A stretch of DNA of 30,605 nucleotides from Stentor roeselii (Eukaryota; Ciliophora; Heterotrichea; Heterotrichida; Stentoridae). Positions 19,192-28,944 of this stretch are shown piece after piece. Location of the stretch: assembly GCA_006503475.1 (NCBI GenBank), contig RSEH01000382.1, forward strand, positions 1 through 30,605, in the 5' to 3' direction. Under the pieces are notes generated by a model, which saw only the letters and a list, made by a program, of their open reading frames with translations, made no database searches and had not been told where the DNA came from. The position numbers and the translations under genes were made by a program. How positions within the stretch are numbered: position 1 is the first letter of the stretch; each line of letters starts with the position of its first letter.

Positions 19192-19929
19192 TTAATAATT
19201 ATATTACTAAAATATTTTAGTTATCAATACCTTGAAAATATTTTCAAGCGAATAAAGGTAAGACTATTAATTTTAAGTTTTATTTCAAAATATTCGATAA
19301 TAAAGTGATTAGAGATTGATTTACTTAATCCTTGCTGTAATTAGTTTGAATTCAAGAAGATAAACTTGTTCAAAGATTTTCTCTAGTTTAATTTATCGAA
19401 TGTTAACATGGAATATCTAAGAACATCTTAAAAACTCTGAGACTTTTCTAAATGAGAGAAATTTCAAATTTTTCAACTTAATCGAGGATTCAAACTTTAA
19501 ATTCTTAGGGACGTGATACTGAGAACAGAAAATCAGAGTTAAGCACTCAGGAAATTTCCTTTTATATAAAGATTGAAAAATTACGAAATTATGTCATTTT
19601 TGAATTAAACTTAAAGGAGTCAGAATTTTTGAATAAAAGAATGATTTAGATTTTTAAATAGACATTTATTTCAAGTTTGGATGGTAATATACTCTCAATA
19701 CTCTTCTACTATTAATAAACTTTTTTGAGATCACCAACACTCAATAAGATTTATCATAAGGTGTCTAATCATCTATTTCAATCTTTATTAGATAATATCA
19801 TTAAGATCAATATCTATTTTAAGTTCTCAACTTCTTGAGAATAAGAAAATATAAACTTTATCTCAACATATAAAAATAAGATACCTTAGTATTCGAAACA
19901 TTATAGTAATTATTAGAGATATAATTAAA
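19192..19929. other. A/T-rich spacer between the WD40 paralogues, with two palindromes
   Basis: 738 nt without a credible gene. Just upstream of the intact WD40 gene lie perfect palindromes CTAAAATATTTTAG (19207-19220) and CTTGAAAATATTTTCAAG (19231-19248). The rest shows nothing recognised. Confidence 0.6.
19207..19248. promoter_or_regulatory. Two palindromes with AAAATATTTT cores upstream of the WD40 gene
   Basis: A 14-bp palindrome at 19207-19220 and an 18-bp one at 19231-19248 share the core AAAATATTTT, with centres 26 bp apart. They lie 16-57 nt upstream of the start codon at 19191. Possible binding sites for a dimeric factor, or chance in A/T-rich DNA. Confidence 0.35.
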
Positions 19930-21992
19930 CTAATAAATAATAAAACCATATTCAAGAGCTGATAATACTAATGATTTTTGATCGAATAATATATTCTTTC
20001 TAAAATTAATATATTCGATTTCTAAGGCTCTTAATCTCTCTTTAGATATATTCAGAACTTCATGCTTTGAAACATTTTCCATTATTAATTTTCCTTGGGT
20101 GGAAAACAATGAAAATTCTAGTTTAGCATTTTTTATCAGAATATAATTGTTCTTAACATTCAAATATAACTGCATAGGTCTCATGATAAATGTTAATTTT
20201 TTCAAATTATTTAAATTTTCCAAGACACAAATATTTGAATCATAATCACTGAAATAGAAATTTTTACTTTCCTTATCAAATTTACCGGTAATCAGTTCTA
20301 ATTTCTCAGTATATATACACTCAAATGTTTCTAAATTGACAATTGAAAATTTTTCTGATAAATAAGCTAAAGTTTTGAAATCATTAGAGCATGTAATAAA
20401 ACGAATCTTATATTCACTTAAGTAGTATGTTCTTTTTAATTTCAACTGAGGAACCTTTAAAACAGCAACTTTTCCCGAAGATGTTCCACATAAAATAAAA
20501 GAATTTTTAAAAGAAAGACTAGTAATTTTGTTGAGAGAACTAGCCCATCTATTTAACACTGTATTAGTTTTCATGCAAATGATTCTTAGAGATTTACATC
20601 CATGAGCAAGAAGCATTAATCTCGCTGAAACTGCGATGCAACCATGCATGTAATGTTTGAATTTATTTTTTACTAAACTTTCAATCCTCCAGTTAAAAAT
20701 AGAAATTTTTGAATCCTCTGAACAAGAATAAATATGTCTTTTATTGAGTCTTACACTATTTTGCATATGTCCAAAATTTTTGAATTCTTTTAATAGTGAA
20801 TAAGTTTCAATATTCCATAATTTTATTGTTTTATCTCCAGAACTTGATACAAATATTTTGGTGAATTTGCAAATATCAACTGAAGTAATTGCTTCTAAAT
20901 GAGCTTCAATAGGACTTTCCAAGAAATTTAGGGTATTTAAATCGATTACTTGAATCAATCCTTCCATTGACCCCATCACAACTTTTCCAAAACCTAAGCA
21001 AAAACTTTCGAAAATATTATTTTTGCTTCTATATTCTTTTATAATACATTTCGATGAGAGCCAGTCATATTTAAAAACTTTTCCATATAAGTCACACATT
21101 ATCAATGCTTTATGATTATCAAAAGTATCAGAAAATATTACTTTTGTTAAATTTGAATACTTGTATATTATTGATTTCGTTAAAATATTCCAAATTTTTA
21201 CTTCGATAATTGATGTTGATATAAAGTTTTTAGAATCATTGCAAAATGCTAAGAATGTTATATTATCGTTTTTATTTTTTAGTGAAAATTTTAACTTCTT
21301 CTTTTTAAGGTTTAGGCAGCATATCTTACCATCAAATGAACTTGAAAGACATAAAGTTGAAGAATTATCTATTTCAACGATTTTATGCATGAATGATGAG
21401 CTATAAACGATTTTAAATGGTTTAGGGTTTTTGCGTCCCATAATCTTAAAACACAAGTTTCTCCAGTTATCAGAAATTTCAAATCACGTGAAACAGCGAT
21501 TGACATAAAAGTTCCTGAATGATATTTGATGAAACGATTAAAATTTATCATCAAAGTTTTCTTTTTATCAAAAAAAAAATGAAACTAATTTGACTGAAGA
21601 GCCAAGTAAATTATTCCTCATTATTCTACTAAATGAAAAAATTTCTGAATTTCTCAGTGGATATATTAAGTTTTCAGTGTTGTCATTAGATGATAAATTT
21701 TCTTGATTATTTAAAAATGTTTTTTGTATATTTTTTAGTTTTTTGATTGGTTTGATCGTTTATTTGTTATTTCTAGACTTACTTTTAAAGAACTTCTGAA
21801 ACTTTCTGCTTGAAGTTTTTTGAGTTCTTTTAGCTTTTTTTGGGTTGATACTATTTGATTGTTGCGTAATTCAGTCTCATTAGAAATTTTAAAGAATCGC
21901 AGCAAGTGACTTGAGGAAAAATTATTTTCTGATATATGGGCTCTCAAATTTTCCAAGGGAATGATTTGAAAATCGCAAGAACAAGTATACAT
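19930..21992 (-). pseudogene. Tandem WD40 paralogue disrupted by three single-base indels
   Basis: It aligns with the intact WD40 gene next door from start to end. The ATG at 21992 begins MYTCSCDFQIIPL, matching MYSCTCQIQLIPL. Three indels move the frame. An extra base near 21757-21768 follows ...SLEITNK. An A10 run (T10 on the coding strand) at 21570-21579 has one base too many between ...VKLVSFF and DKKKT. One G is missing from TTGGAAATAG at 21369-21377, between HLKSFIAHHS and EIDNSS. The last 1,440 nt (to TAA at 19930) are open, about 480 codons with recognisable WD endings (VKIWNILT, IKLWNIET). Either it was inactivated recently, or the indels are assembly errors and the gene is intact; the homopolymer case is the most suspect. 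The start context resembles that of the intact copy. Confidence 0.8.
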
Positions 21993-23393
21993 CTTATAAT
22001 AATTATATTTAGATTTTATATATAGCAGCTTAGAGTTTTTGCTCAATTTAGTGCGCATTCATCTTGTTTCAATACTGATTTCTTTAGAAAATTTAAAGTG
22101 TCTTAGTGTCCTAAGAAATATAGACAAATTTATTCGATATCACAGTTCAAGAAGGTCTAATATTATTTTAGATTTTTGTTTTTGAATAACTGATTGAATG
22201 TCAATTTAAGAAACTATGGATAGACTATTATTTGGTTTCTTTTCGAATGAACTTTATGAATTATATGCAAAGTGTAAAATTTGATTGAAAATTCAATAGA
22301 ATATCTAGTTTAATTGTTATTGAAGTATGAAGGGAGAATATACTTTTGAAACAATTCATAAGAGTATTTGCTTAAGTAATTACTGTTAATAAAGTTTCTT
22401 GTGGATTTTTATCTTTAGGAATAGTGTTATGCAAAATTGGATTTAACGTAAAACTTATACTAAACTCTGACCTTATATTCATGTCTATATATGGCTCATT
22501 ATAACTTCATTAGATAATAATAAAAAAGTTCTATTCTCTATCCCTATTCCTAGTATAAGTTTATTTCTACAGAGTGGTCAGTTGAAGCTTAAGAGCTTGT
22601 TGCAAAGCCTATCACCTTCAAGAAATTCTCAATAGATATTATCTATAAAACTAAAGTTATAGATCGATTTTATAATCTAGCTACTAAAAAAAATTATATA
22701 TTATTTTATACAATATTAATAGCCCATCCTACTGACTTATCATGTTCAGCTTACCAGACTGTTGAATCTATTAGAATAACATGTACTTTATAATGTTGAA
22801 ACTCAAGATATAGAATAAAGACTTAGTTTAAGATGATACTCAAATCAGATGTTTATTAATTTTAAAGGATCAGGTACTGATATTATTTATGAATTTAGTT
22901 ATTTAATCAAAGTGTTAAAACTTTATGATTAGATTCATAGAAGTTATTAATATTCCTCGAAGTGCCATACGATATTATAATAATGAAAACAATAAGCTCA
23001 ACAGAATATTCTACTAAAATTACAAAATTTAATAACCTAAGGACAAAACTACAAAGGCTCCTTCACCACTCAATACAAATCCCTTAACTACCAACTAATA
23101 TCCAAGACAAGCAATTCTTTTTTAAATGTCTCAAAGAAATTATAAATCATATAAAACTTACAAAATCATTCATCAATCATTATAAACAAATCTTTCCAAG
23201 AACAATAAATTAACAGCACCCAAAACCCACCTAAACCTCCTAAACCCTTAAAACTCTTAAAATCCCCCCCAAATCAACCGTCTAAAACAAAAATCCCGTA
23301 TTCCTCATAAAATCCTTTCATCACTTAATTCCTCACAAAACGCTTCCAACATTACCTTAAAGCATTTTTAACTCTTTAACAAAAAAAATATTA
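21993..23393. other. 1.4-kb spacer without recognised genes, A/C-rich at the right end
   Basis: No ORF with protein-like character was found on either strand. From about 22990 to 23390 the plus strand is strongly depleted in G and rich in A and C (including a C run near 23267-23273). This merges with the A/C-rich 5' end of the next gene and is likely its upstream region. Confidence 0.55.
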
Positions 23394-24833
23394 ATGGGAA
23401 ACCATTCATCAAGTAAAAAGAAGCCAAATTCCCAAAACCATCAAATTTCAACTCGTCGAAAGTTCGGATCAGAGACATCCTACCTAGAAAAATACATGAT
23501 TTTTCCCCCGCAGTCCTCAGACCTAACAAATATCCTAAAAAAAGAAACTCAAAATCATCGCAAGTCAGTCTCTTTGACCCTCAATCAACATCCCGACAAA
23601 TTAACCGACTTTGACGAGCTAGAAGACCATCCTCAAGAAGAATTCAAATTAAACTCTCCATCATTTGACCTCGACAAAGACTTTACATCGAGAAACCATC
23701 TAAAGTACTCAAATAGAAAAAAACTCATCGAAAATCGGAAAAAATTTCTCAGTTCTTCACGAAAATATCTGGGAACGGAAAGATTACCGGATTTAACTCG
23801 CGTGGTTTCTTTTGACTTCGGAGAGGAAAAAGAATGTCGTTCAGTAGAAAGAAATGAATTTCGTAGATTGAATACTTCTAAAAAAAAAAAATCACGAAGA
23901 ACAATCGTTTCTTATGATCTGGAAAAAATCAACTTCAAAAATGAGGTCTTGAAAGTAACTGAAAAAGAAGCATTACTTTTATTCTCAGTTCCTTTTCATA
24001 AAAGACTTATTCATGTTATTGACTATCATTTACGAGTCACTAAAGTGAAAAATTTTGTGAGTTTTTATAAGTCTTTTGATGAGAATGAAAGGAAATTAAT
24101 GAAAAAACAGTGTTTTTTTGCTGATTTACTTCAAACTTTTCCTACAAGATGGAAAAAAGCAAAGGTTCCTTATTTTATTGATAATTCCTTGCTTTTTATC
24201 AAAAGTCACACAAGTTTAAGCATCTACAACGTGATTCAACAGGCGATTAAAGAGTTCGAAGTAAGAACCTGCATTAAATTTGTATCATTTGTTGAAAGTA
24301 AGCATTCCGATTTTCTTTATTTTGAATCAGGAAATACGAATTCAGCTTTAATAGGAAAAATTAAAGGAAAAAACTTGGTCACTGTAAAGAAAACTGCTGA
24401 AAAAGAAGATGTCTTGCATTTGATTATGCATTGTTTAGGTTTTATGCATGTTCATAAGAAGGGAAACGATGAAGAGTTTCTTTATCTTTCTGCTGAGCAG
24501 GTAAATGACAAGAGCTTTATTGATGATAAAGATTCTCACTTTTGCATATATGGACTCAAATATGCACATTTTGATTCGGACTCGGTTTTGATGAAGAAAA
24601 GTTGTCAAAATATGATTTCTTATCATAATTTTGAATTTGAAGAGAGAGGGTTGTCGGAAATGGATGTTTTTAAAGTCAACTTTTACTATGATAATGAAAA
24701 CTTCGGTAAAAGTGAAGAAGAATTAAAAATTATTATGCAAGAATTTAATAAAGACTATTTGAATGAATCAATGAATGAAAACTCGATAAGTAGTTCAGAG
24801 AGTAATCTCGATTATTTATATTCATTTAAATAA
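23394..24833 (+). CDS. Astacin-like (M12A) domain protein lacking the catalytic Glu, N-myristoylation motif
   Basis: 479 residues, ATG at 23394, TAA at 24831-24833. The C-terminal half fits the astacin metalloprotease pattern: RWKKAKVPYFID (252-263; astacins have R-W-x(4)-I-P-Y), AIKEFEVRTCIKF (284-296), DFLYFESG (306-313), and HLIMHCLGFMH (342-352) in place of H-E-x-x-H-x-x-G-F-x-H. The three zinc histidines (342, 346, 352) and Gly349 are kept, but the catalytic Glu is Leu343. A Met-turn-like NMISYHNFEF (406-415) and a closing LSEMDVFKVNFYY (420-432) also fit. Astacins are normally secreted. Here there is no signal peptide; instead MGNHSSSKKK suits N-myristoylation with a basic patch, followed by about 200 residues of Ser/Lys-rich linker. 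I infer a cytosolic, membrane-bound, catalytically inactive zinc-fold protein, perhaps a binding module. Confidence 0.85.
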   Translation: MGNHSSSKKKPNSQNHQISTRRKFGSETSYLEKYMIFPPQSSDLTNILKKETQNHRKSVSLTLNQHPDKLTDFDELEDHPQEEFKLNSPSFDLDKDFTSRNHLKYSNRKKLIENRKKFLSSSRKYLGTERLPDLTRVVSFDFGEEKECRSVERNEFRRLNTSKKKKSRRTIVSYDLEKINFKNEVLKVTEKEALLLFSVPFHKRLIHVIDYHLRVTKVKNFVSFYKSFDENERKLMKKQCFFADLLQTFPTRWKKAKVPYFIDNSLLFIKSHTSLSIYNVIQQAIKEFEVRTCIKFVSFVESKHSDFLYFESGNTNSALIGKIKGKNLVTVKKTAEKEDVLHLIMHCLGFMHVHKKGNDEEFLYLSAEQVNDKSFIDDKDSHFCIYGLKYAHFDSDSVLMKKSCQNMISYHNFEFEERGLSEMDVFKVNFYYDNENFGKSEEELKIIMQEFNKDYLNESMNENSISSSESNLDYLYSFK

Positions 24834-26349
24834 TATTTTTACTTTGCATAGTGAATTTTGTCACAAATTATTTAATTATCATATGTTGAAACAGATTGAG
24901 GAGCCAAAAATTTTAAATTTTGATTGTTTGACTTAGATTCGGTAAATATTATAATTTTACTATGGTTGTTTAATATTTATTACAAATCAGTAATTTTTCT
25001 AATATTTTATTATCATACTATGATTATATTCCTAGTTCTTGCCAAGTGCACTGAAATTATTGCACAATTCACTAAACCATACTTTTATATATTCCAGTTA
25101 GTCTATAAGGGTAAATTTTAGGATAAAAATATTATAGTTAAATGCTATTTTTATAAAAAGTATACGTATTTCTATAATAAATATCTATCATCTTTTTCTC
25201 TATACTTTTCTATTGCAAATTAGGTAATTCAAAGGCCTCTAATATTTATTTTTTTTCTATAAAAATTGTGATTTTGAAAAAATGTGGTGCACAACATTTG
25301 AAAATCGATTAATTTTCATTTTTTTTTATTAAATATGATTTTATTCAATAATAAGTTATAAATTTTTTGGATTCTTTCCTAATGATTTGAATATCTACTT
25401 TTTACTAATAAAAGATTAACCTTTAAGGTGATTAAGTGGATTAGAAAACATCAATTATAATAATAATATGATTTATTGTAAAAACATAATTTCTTAGCTA
25501 GATGTCAGAAAATCTAAAATGATGTAACTTTAAAACTTTATTTTTACTCTTTAATTAATATTAGAGAGTATTAAGTAAGGATAATTTAAGGTTTGTTGAT
25601 CATAATGTTGTTAGAAGAGTTACTTTTATATGGCATTTATTGGGCCAAGAAAATTATTGAAATATCGATTCTCTTACCAAAAAAGATGATTCAATTTATT
25701 ATAGAGGTGATAATTAAGACATCACATATATATACCCTTTTGGATTATATCACTATTCTAAAATTTAAAAACATCTCTATACTAAACCTACTTTTTTGTC
25801 ATGCATTTCAATAGGAAGGACAGTTAAGTGGTACCCAGTGAAAAAAAACATTATTATATAACATGTTTTACTAACAACATCTCTATCCTCAAAGTTACAT
25901 ATATTTAAATTGATCAACACTAAACTTAAGTCCTTCTGAATTTTAATTCTCTTCAATACTAAATAATTTCCTCATAGTTACCCAAACCATGTATTATGAA
26001 ATCTTGTACTTTTTCAATATGCTGTGAGCCTTTCAGCTTTACTTCAAAGAAAGGTTCGAATTTATTTAAAATATTCAACTCACTAACTCTATCTAAAAAA
26101 ATCCTTCAAATAACTCAAATTTCTCCCAAAAAAAAAAATTAATTCTTTTAAAAATCTTCTTAAGCTCTTTTCCTTTCCCTAACAATAAAATCATCCTTCT
26201 TCAGAAAACCTTCCAAAAAATTCAAAATTCTCTGATAAGGTATTTTCATATACATTTATCATACAATATATTATTGAATAAATCTATCAGAAATGATGTA
26301 AATTCACTAAAAAATATGCAAATGCTCAGAAAAAACAGTGGCTATAAAT
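24834..26349. other. 1.5-kb A/T-rich spacer
   Basis: Contains only short A/T-driven ORFs of low complexity (24924-25121 and 25593-25814), which I do not accept as genes. From about 25850 to 26230 the plus strand is G-poor, as upstream of other genes here. TATAAAT at 26343-26349 directly precedes the next ATG. Confidence 0.55.
26343..26349 (+). promoter_or_regulatory. TATAAAT directly abutting the ATG at 26350
   Basis: Same TATAAAT-ATG junction as at 5111-5117. It supports the ATG at 26350 over an upstream in-frame GTG at 26338. Confidence 0.4.
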
Positions 26350-26565
26350 ATGGGCTGTGGATTAGCAAAGACAAACTATAAAATTCAAAGATCAACTGCG
26401 ATTGAAATTCTTGACAAGACTGAAGCGGAAAAGTTGGAAGGAGTCTCGATGGTCGAATGTGAGATTGAAGGAAGGAAGACAAAAATTTACTATAAAAGAC
26501 TTTATTCTAAAGTCATGACAAATTCAAAAAAACTAAAGACGAGAGGTATCTTTAATTTAACTTGA
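26350..26565 (+). CDS. Small protein with dual-acylation motif (MGCGLAK)
   Basis: 71 residues, ATG at 26350, TGA at 26563-26565. The N-terminus MGCGLAKTNYK suits myristoylation at Gly2 and palmitoylation at Cys3, as in Src-family kinases and G-alpha subunits, so the protein should sit on the inner face of a membrane. The rest is charged and probably partly helical (IEILDKTEAEKLEGVSMVECEIEGRKTKIYYKRLYSK). No domain recognised. MVECEIEGRKTKIYYKRL might form a beta hairpin. It may be a peripheral membrane adaptor, or the first exon of a larger gene, although I found no 15-nt intron that extends it. Confidence 0.6.
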   Translation: MGCGLAKTNYKIQRSTAIEILDKTEAEKLEGVSMVECEIEGRKTKIYYKRLYSKVMTNSKKLKTRGIFNLT

Positions 26566-27444
26566 TTAATAAATTTGCTTGTTAAGAGGAGATTTCTGAA
26601 TAGAATCTGATTTTTTAGTCTTTTTTCATGTTAGAAGCTTTCGAGGAAGAGAATTGTGAAAATGGAGCAAGGTGAGTTATTATCGAAATTTATAATTATC
26701 AGAACCATTTTTATCGATAGTTTCAGAAGTTTAGAAGGATGTAAAAGTTTCAGCTGAATTCATATATAATTAGAGTAATAGAAAAGAAAAATATTATTGA
26801 ATTTTAAATTTTCGGTCTTTAAAATAACTAAACCTGACATTTTAGATGATTTCGGAAATTATTCGATTTATTCAATTTTGGGCTTGGCATCTAAGCCGAT
26901 CATATTTTTCATGCAAATTTGATTATTTCAAGGTAAAAGAATTTGCTTTAAATATGTTAGAATGACATACAATCGGTAAAATATCAATTTTTATAAATAG
27001 CTATTCTTGGCAAGCCATAAGATATTTTTAGTTTAATCTAGAATCTATGTTTAAATTCTCAACAAATTGAGTAAAAGTTATCAGTAACGAAAACAGAAAT
27101 AATTAACTTCTTCAATTATTTATAAATCATCAGAAATTTTGAAAAATATTTTTCAAGGTATCTGAATTTATATTGATTCCATTTTAATCTGTTTGAAATA
27201 AGTATATTTATAAAAATCTACCAAAAAACCTGAAGTTTCGTTGAGACCTCATCAAAATGCTAATAATAAGGGTTTATTTGAATTATTCCCTCACATGGCC
27301 ACATTTCCCTACAAGAAACTACGAAAAATTTCAATAAAGCCTTCTAAAAAATTTAAAATTCTCAGATATTATCCTCTACTAACAACTAAAATCTTCAATC
27401 TCTTTAAAATCCATTCTTATCTCTACAATTATTAATTATTCACA
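26566..27444. other. Spacer without recognised genes, one 18-bp palindrome
   Basis: 879 nt, G/T-leaning just after the small gene, then A/T-rich. A perfect palindrome TTGAAAAATATTTTTCAA lies at 27139-27156, similar to that at 19231-19248. A 64-codon ORF at 27241-27435 begins with TTG, has no family signature and is not accepted. Confidence 0.5.
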
Positions 27445-28224
27445 TTAGTTTACGACTTCCATTGCTTTTAAAATAGCCCCATTACACAAAGGGCAAAGTT
27501 TAGGAGTTCTTTTTCTGTTTATCTTGCGATTAAGTTCGATTTTCATGCATTTTACAGTACAATGAACACAAGCGACGATATGTCCACAAGGAACAAAGAC
27601 AATAGTTCTTGGATTATCACAACAAAGAAGACATTCACCATAAAGGTTATTTTTTTTTACTTGTTTTGAAACTTTTTCTTGTTCTTTCAGTTCTTTCAAC
27701 TCTTTTGACAAATTTAATAGTTTTTCTTTTTGAATCTCTGAAGATTTCAAGTACTCTGAAAGGCTTTGGTTGTAAGAATCGACCCAAGTGTTAAACAAGA
27801 AGTGTTGCTCGATATCGTGAGCTTTGTGTGGCTGGAACATATTCAAGAATATGTTCATACTTGATAGCTCTTGAAAGGAAAAGAAAATTAGCAGAAACCT
27901 TGAAATCGGGTTCATGTCATCACATAAGATGAAAAATACTCCCTCTGGAGTCTCCTCAAAAGCTCGGTATATTGTTTTGTAGGATGATAGAGTGTTGTAG
28001 AAGTGGTATTTCAGGTAATTCTGAGAGCAATCGTCCTCATACAGAAATCCAATGATATGCTGATGATAAGGTGTAGGGAGCTCCCCTTGATCAATATAAA
28101 AGTACTTGTCAAAGTACAAAGTACTAACAACCCTCTCTGAAGAAAACTGTAAACTATTCACAGAAAAGCTTCCACTTTCAAATACGAGTTTGATTTGAGT
28201 GCAGGTTTGGTTATAGCAAGCCAT
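27445..28224 (-). CDS. RING-HC (C3HC4) zinc finger protein, probable E3 ubiquitin ligase
   Basis: 259 residues, ATG at 28224, stop TAA. The C-terminal RING uses Cys198, Cys201, Cys213, His215, Cys219, Cys222, Cys244 and Cys247 (CLLC...PCGH...CVHC...CPLC). This is the short RING-HC type of IAP and MULAN ligases, here with a 21-residue last loop instead of the usual 10-12. A hydrophobic residue after the first Cys pair region and Pro245 in CPLC are as in E2-binding RINGs, so ligase activity is likely. Residues about 150-195 are a Lys/Glu-rich coiled coil (LNLSKELKELKEQEK). Residues 1-150 are a folded domain I do not recognise. No membrane helix. TTTATAA precedes the ATG directly. Its neighbour is a ubiquitin-like protein, and CDC48 lies nearby. 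Confidence 0.9.
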   Translation of the reverse strand: MACYNQTCTQIKLVFESGSFSVNSLQFSSERVVSTLYFDKYFYIDQGELPTPYHQHIIGFLYEDDCSQNYLKYHFYNTLSSYKTIYRAFEETPEGVFFILCDDMNPISRFLLIFFSFQELSSMNIFLNMFQPHKAHDIEQHFLFNTWVDSYNQSLSEYLKSSEIQKEKLLNLSKELKELKEQEKVSKQVKKNNLYGECLLCCDNPRTIVFVPCGHIVACVHCTVKCMKIELNRKINRKRTPKLCPLCNGAILKAMEVVN

Positions 28225-28523
28225 TTATAAACGACAAAAGCCTCCAGTCAGAAGTCCAGTAAAAACAATTCAAGAACTTCAACCCAAAGTTAAAATTCCG
28301 AACCTTCTCAAAACACTGATCTTAAAAATCAATCTCAAATCAAATAAAACCTTTTTTTTCTAGATTTTTCTTCCCTATTTCAAATTCTTCCTAATCCTGA
28401 AACTCTTCAAAAAAATCCTTAAAAATCCTTCACCTCCAGTCTTCCATGTCAAGCGAAGTCAAATCCGCCTTAAAACAACTCTAAACCTGAAACGTCTCAC
28501 AAATACAATAAAAATGAATCCTA
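28225..28523. other. A/C-rich spacer between RING and ubiquitin-like genes
   Basis: 299 nt with no ORF of note. The plus strand is rich in A and C. It holds the start region of the RING gene and the 3' end of the ubiquitin-like gene, both on the minus strand. Confidence 0.5.
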
Positions 28524-28931
28524 TTAAACAGCAATAACATCTAAATTACATCCTTGAGGCACAGAACTTCCAACATTTTCATTCAAATCAAGCACTTTGC
28601 CATCAAAAATGAGTAAAATATCAGAAAAATTCATCGCTTCACAAAATTTCATCTTAAGACTCGCAACTTTTTCACTTGCCTGTACCGAGACAGTCGTTTT
28701 CTTCAAGTCAATAGTCCCTCCATGGACAGTGATGACATCCGAGCCATTCGCTTGAATGACTGTAGGAGGAGAGTAAAAGTACTGCGAAGTATTTCCATCT
28801 TTCTTCAAAATATCGACAAAACTCGCTTCATTCATCTCTTCTAACAAGGCCAGGTCTTTACTCTTAGAAGTTTTCGATTTATTTATAGGATGATTGTCTC
28901 CCACCAGTGAAGCCTTGCAACAACTGCCCAT
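28524..28931 (-). CDS. Lipid-anchored ubiquitin-like (UBL) protein
   Basis: 135 residues from ATG at 28931; an in-frame ATG at 28955 is rejected because the later start gives a strong lipidation motif, MGSCCKAS (Gly2 for myristoylation, Cys4 and Cys5 for palmitoylation). Residues about 15-65 are a polar linker. The C-terminal part (about 78-135) reads as a beta-grasp ubiquitin fold: TTVSVQASEKVASLKMKFCEAM, then ILLIFDGKVLDLNENVGSSVPQGCNLDVIAV, matching the ubiquitin order of strand, helix with L-K-x-K, L-x-F-x-G-K-x-L, and a final G-x-x-L-x-V strand. It ends without a Gly-Gly, so it is not a conjugated modifier but a docking domain fixed to a membrane. Divergent from the next gene with only 13 nt between proposed start codons. 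Confidence 0.8.
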   Translation of the reverse strand: MGSCCKASLVGDNHPINKSKTSKSKDLALLEEMNEASFVDILKKDGNTSQYFYSPPTVIQANGSDVITVHGGTIDLKKTTVSVQASEKVASLKMKFCEAMNFSDILLIFDGKVLDLNENVGSSVPQGCNLDVIAV

Positions 28932-28944
28932 AACTTGAATTATT

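Noticed and set aside
24924-25121. Hydrophobic 65-codon ORF
   Set aside because: No ATG at its start, low-complexity A/T-driven composition, no motif.
25593-25814. 73-codon hydrophobic ORF
   Set aside because: Composition typical of translated A/T-rich noncoding DNA (Ile, Leu, Lys); no motif and poor start context.
27241-27435. 64-codon plus-strand ORF
   Set aside because: Begins with TTG, no recognisable domain, lies in the 3' spacer of the RING gene.
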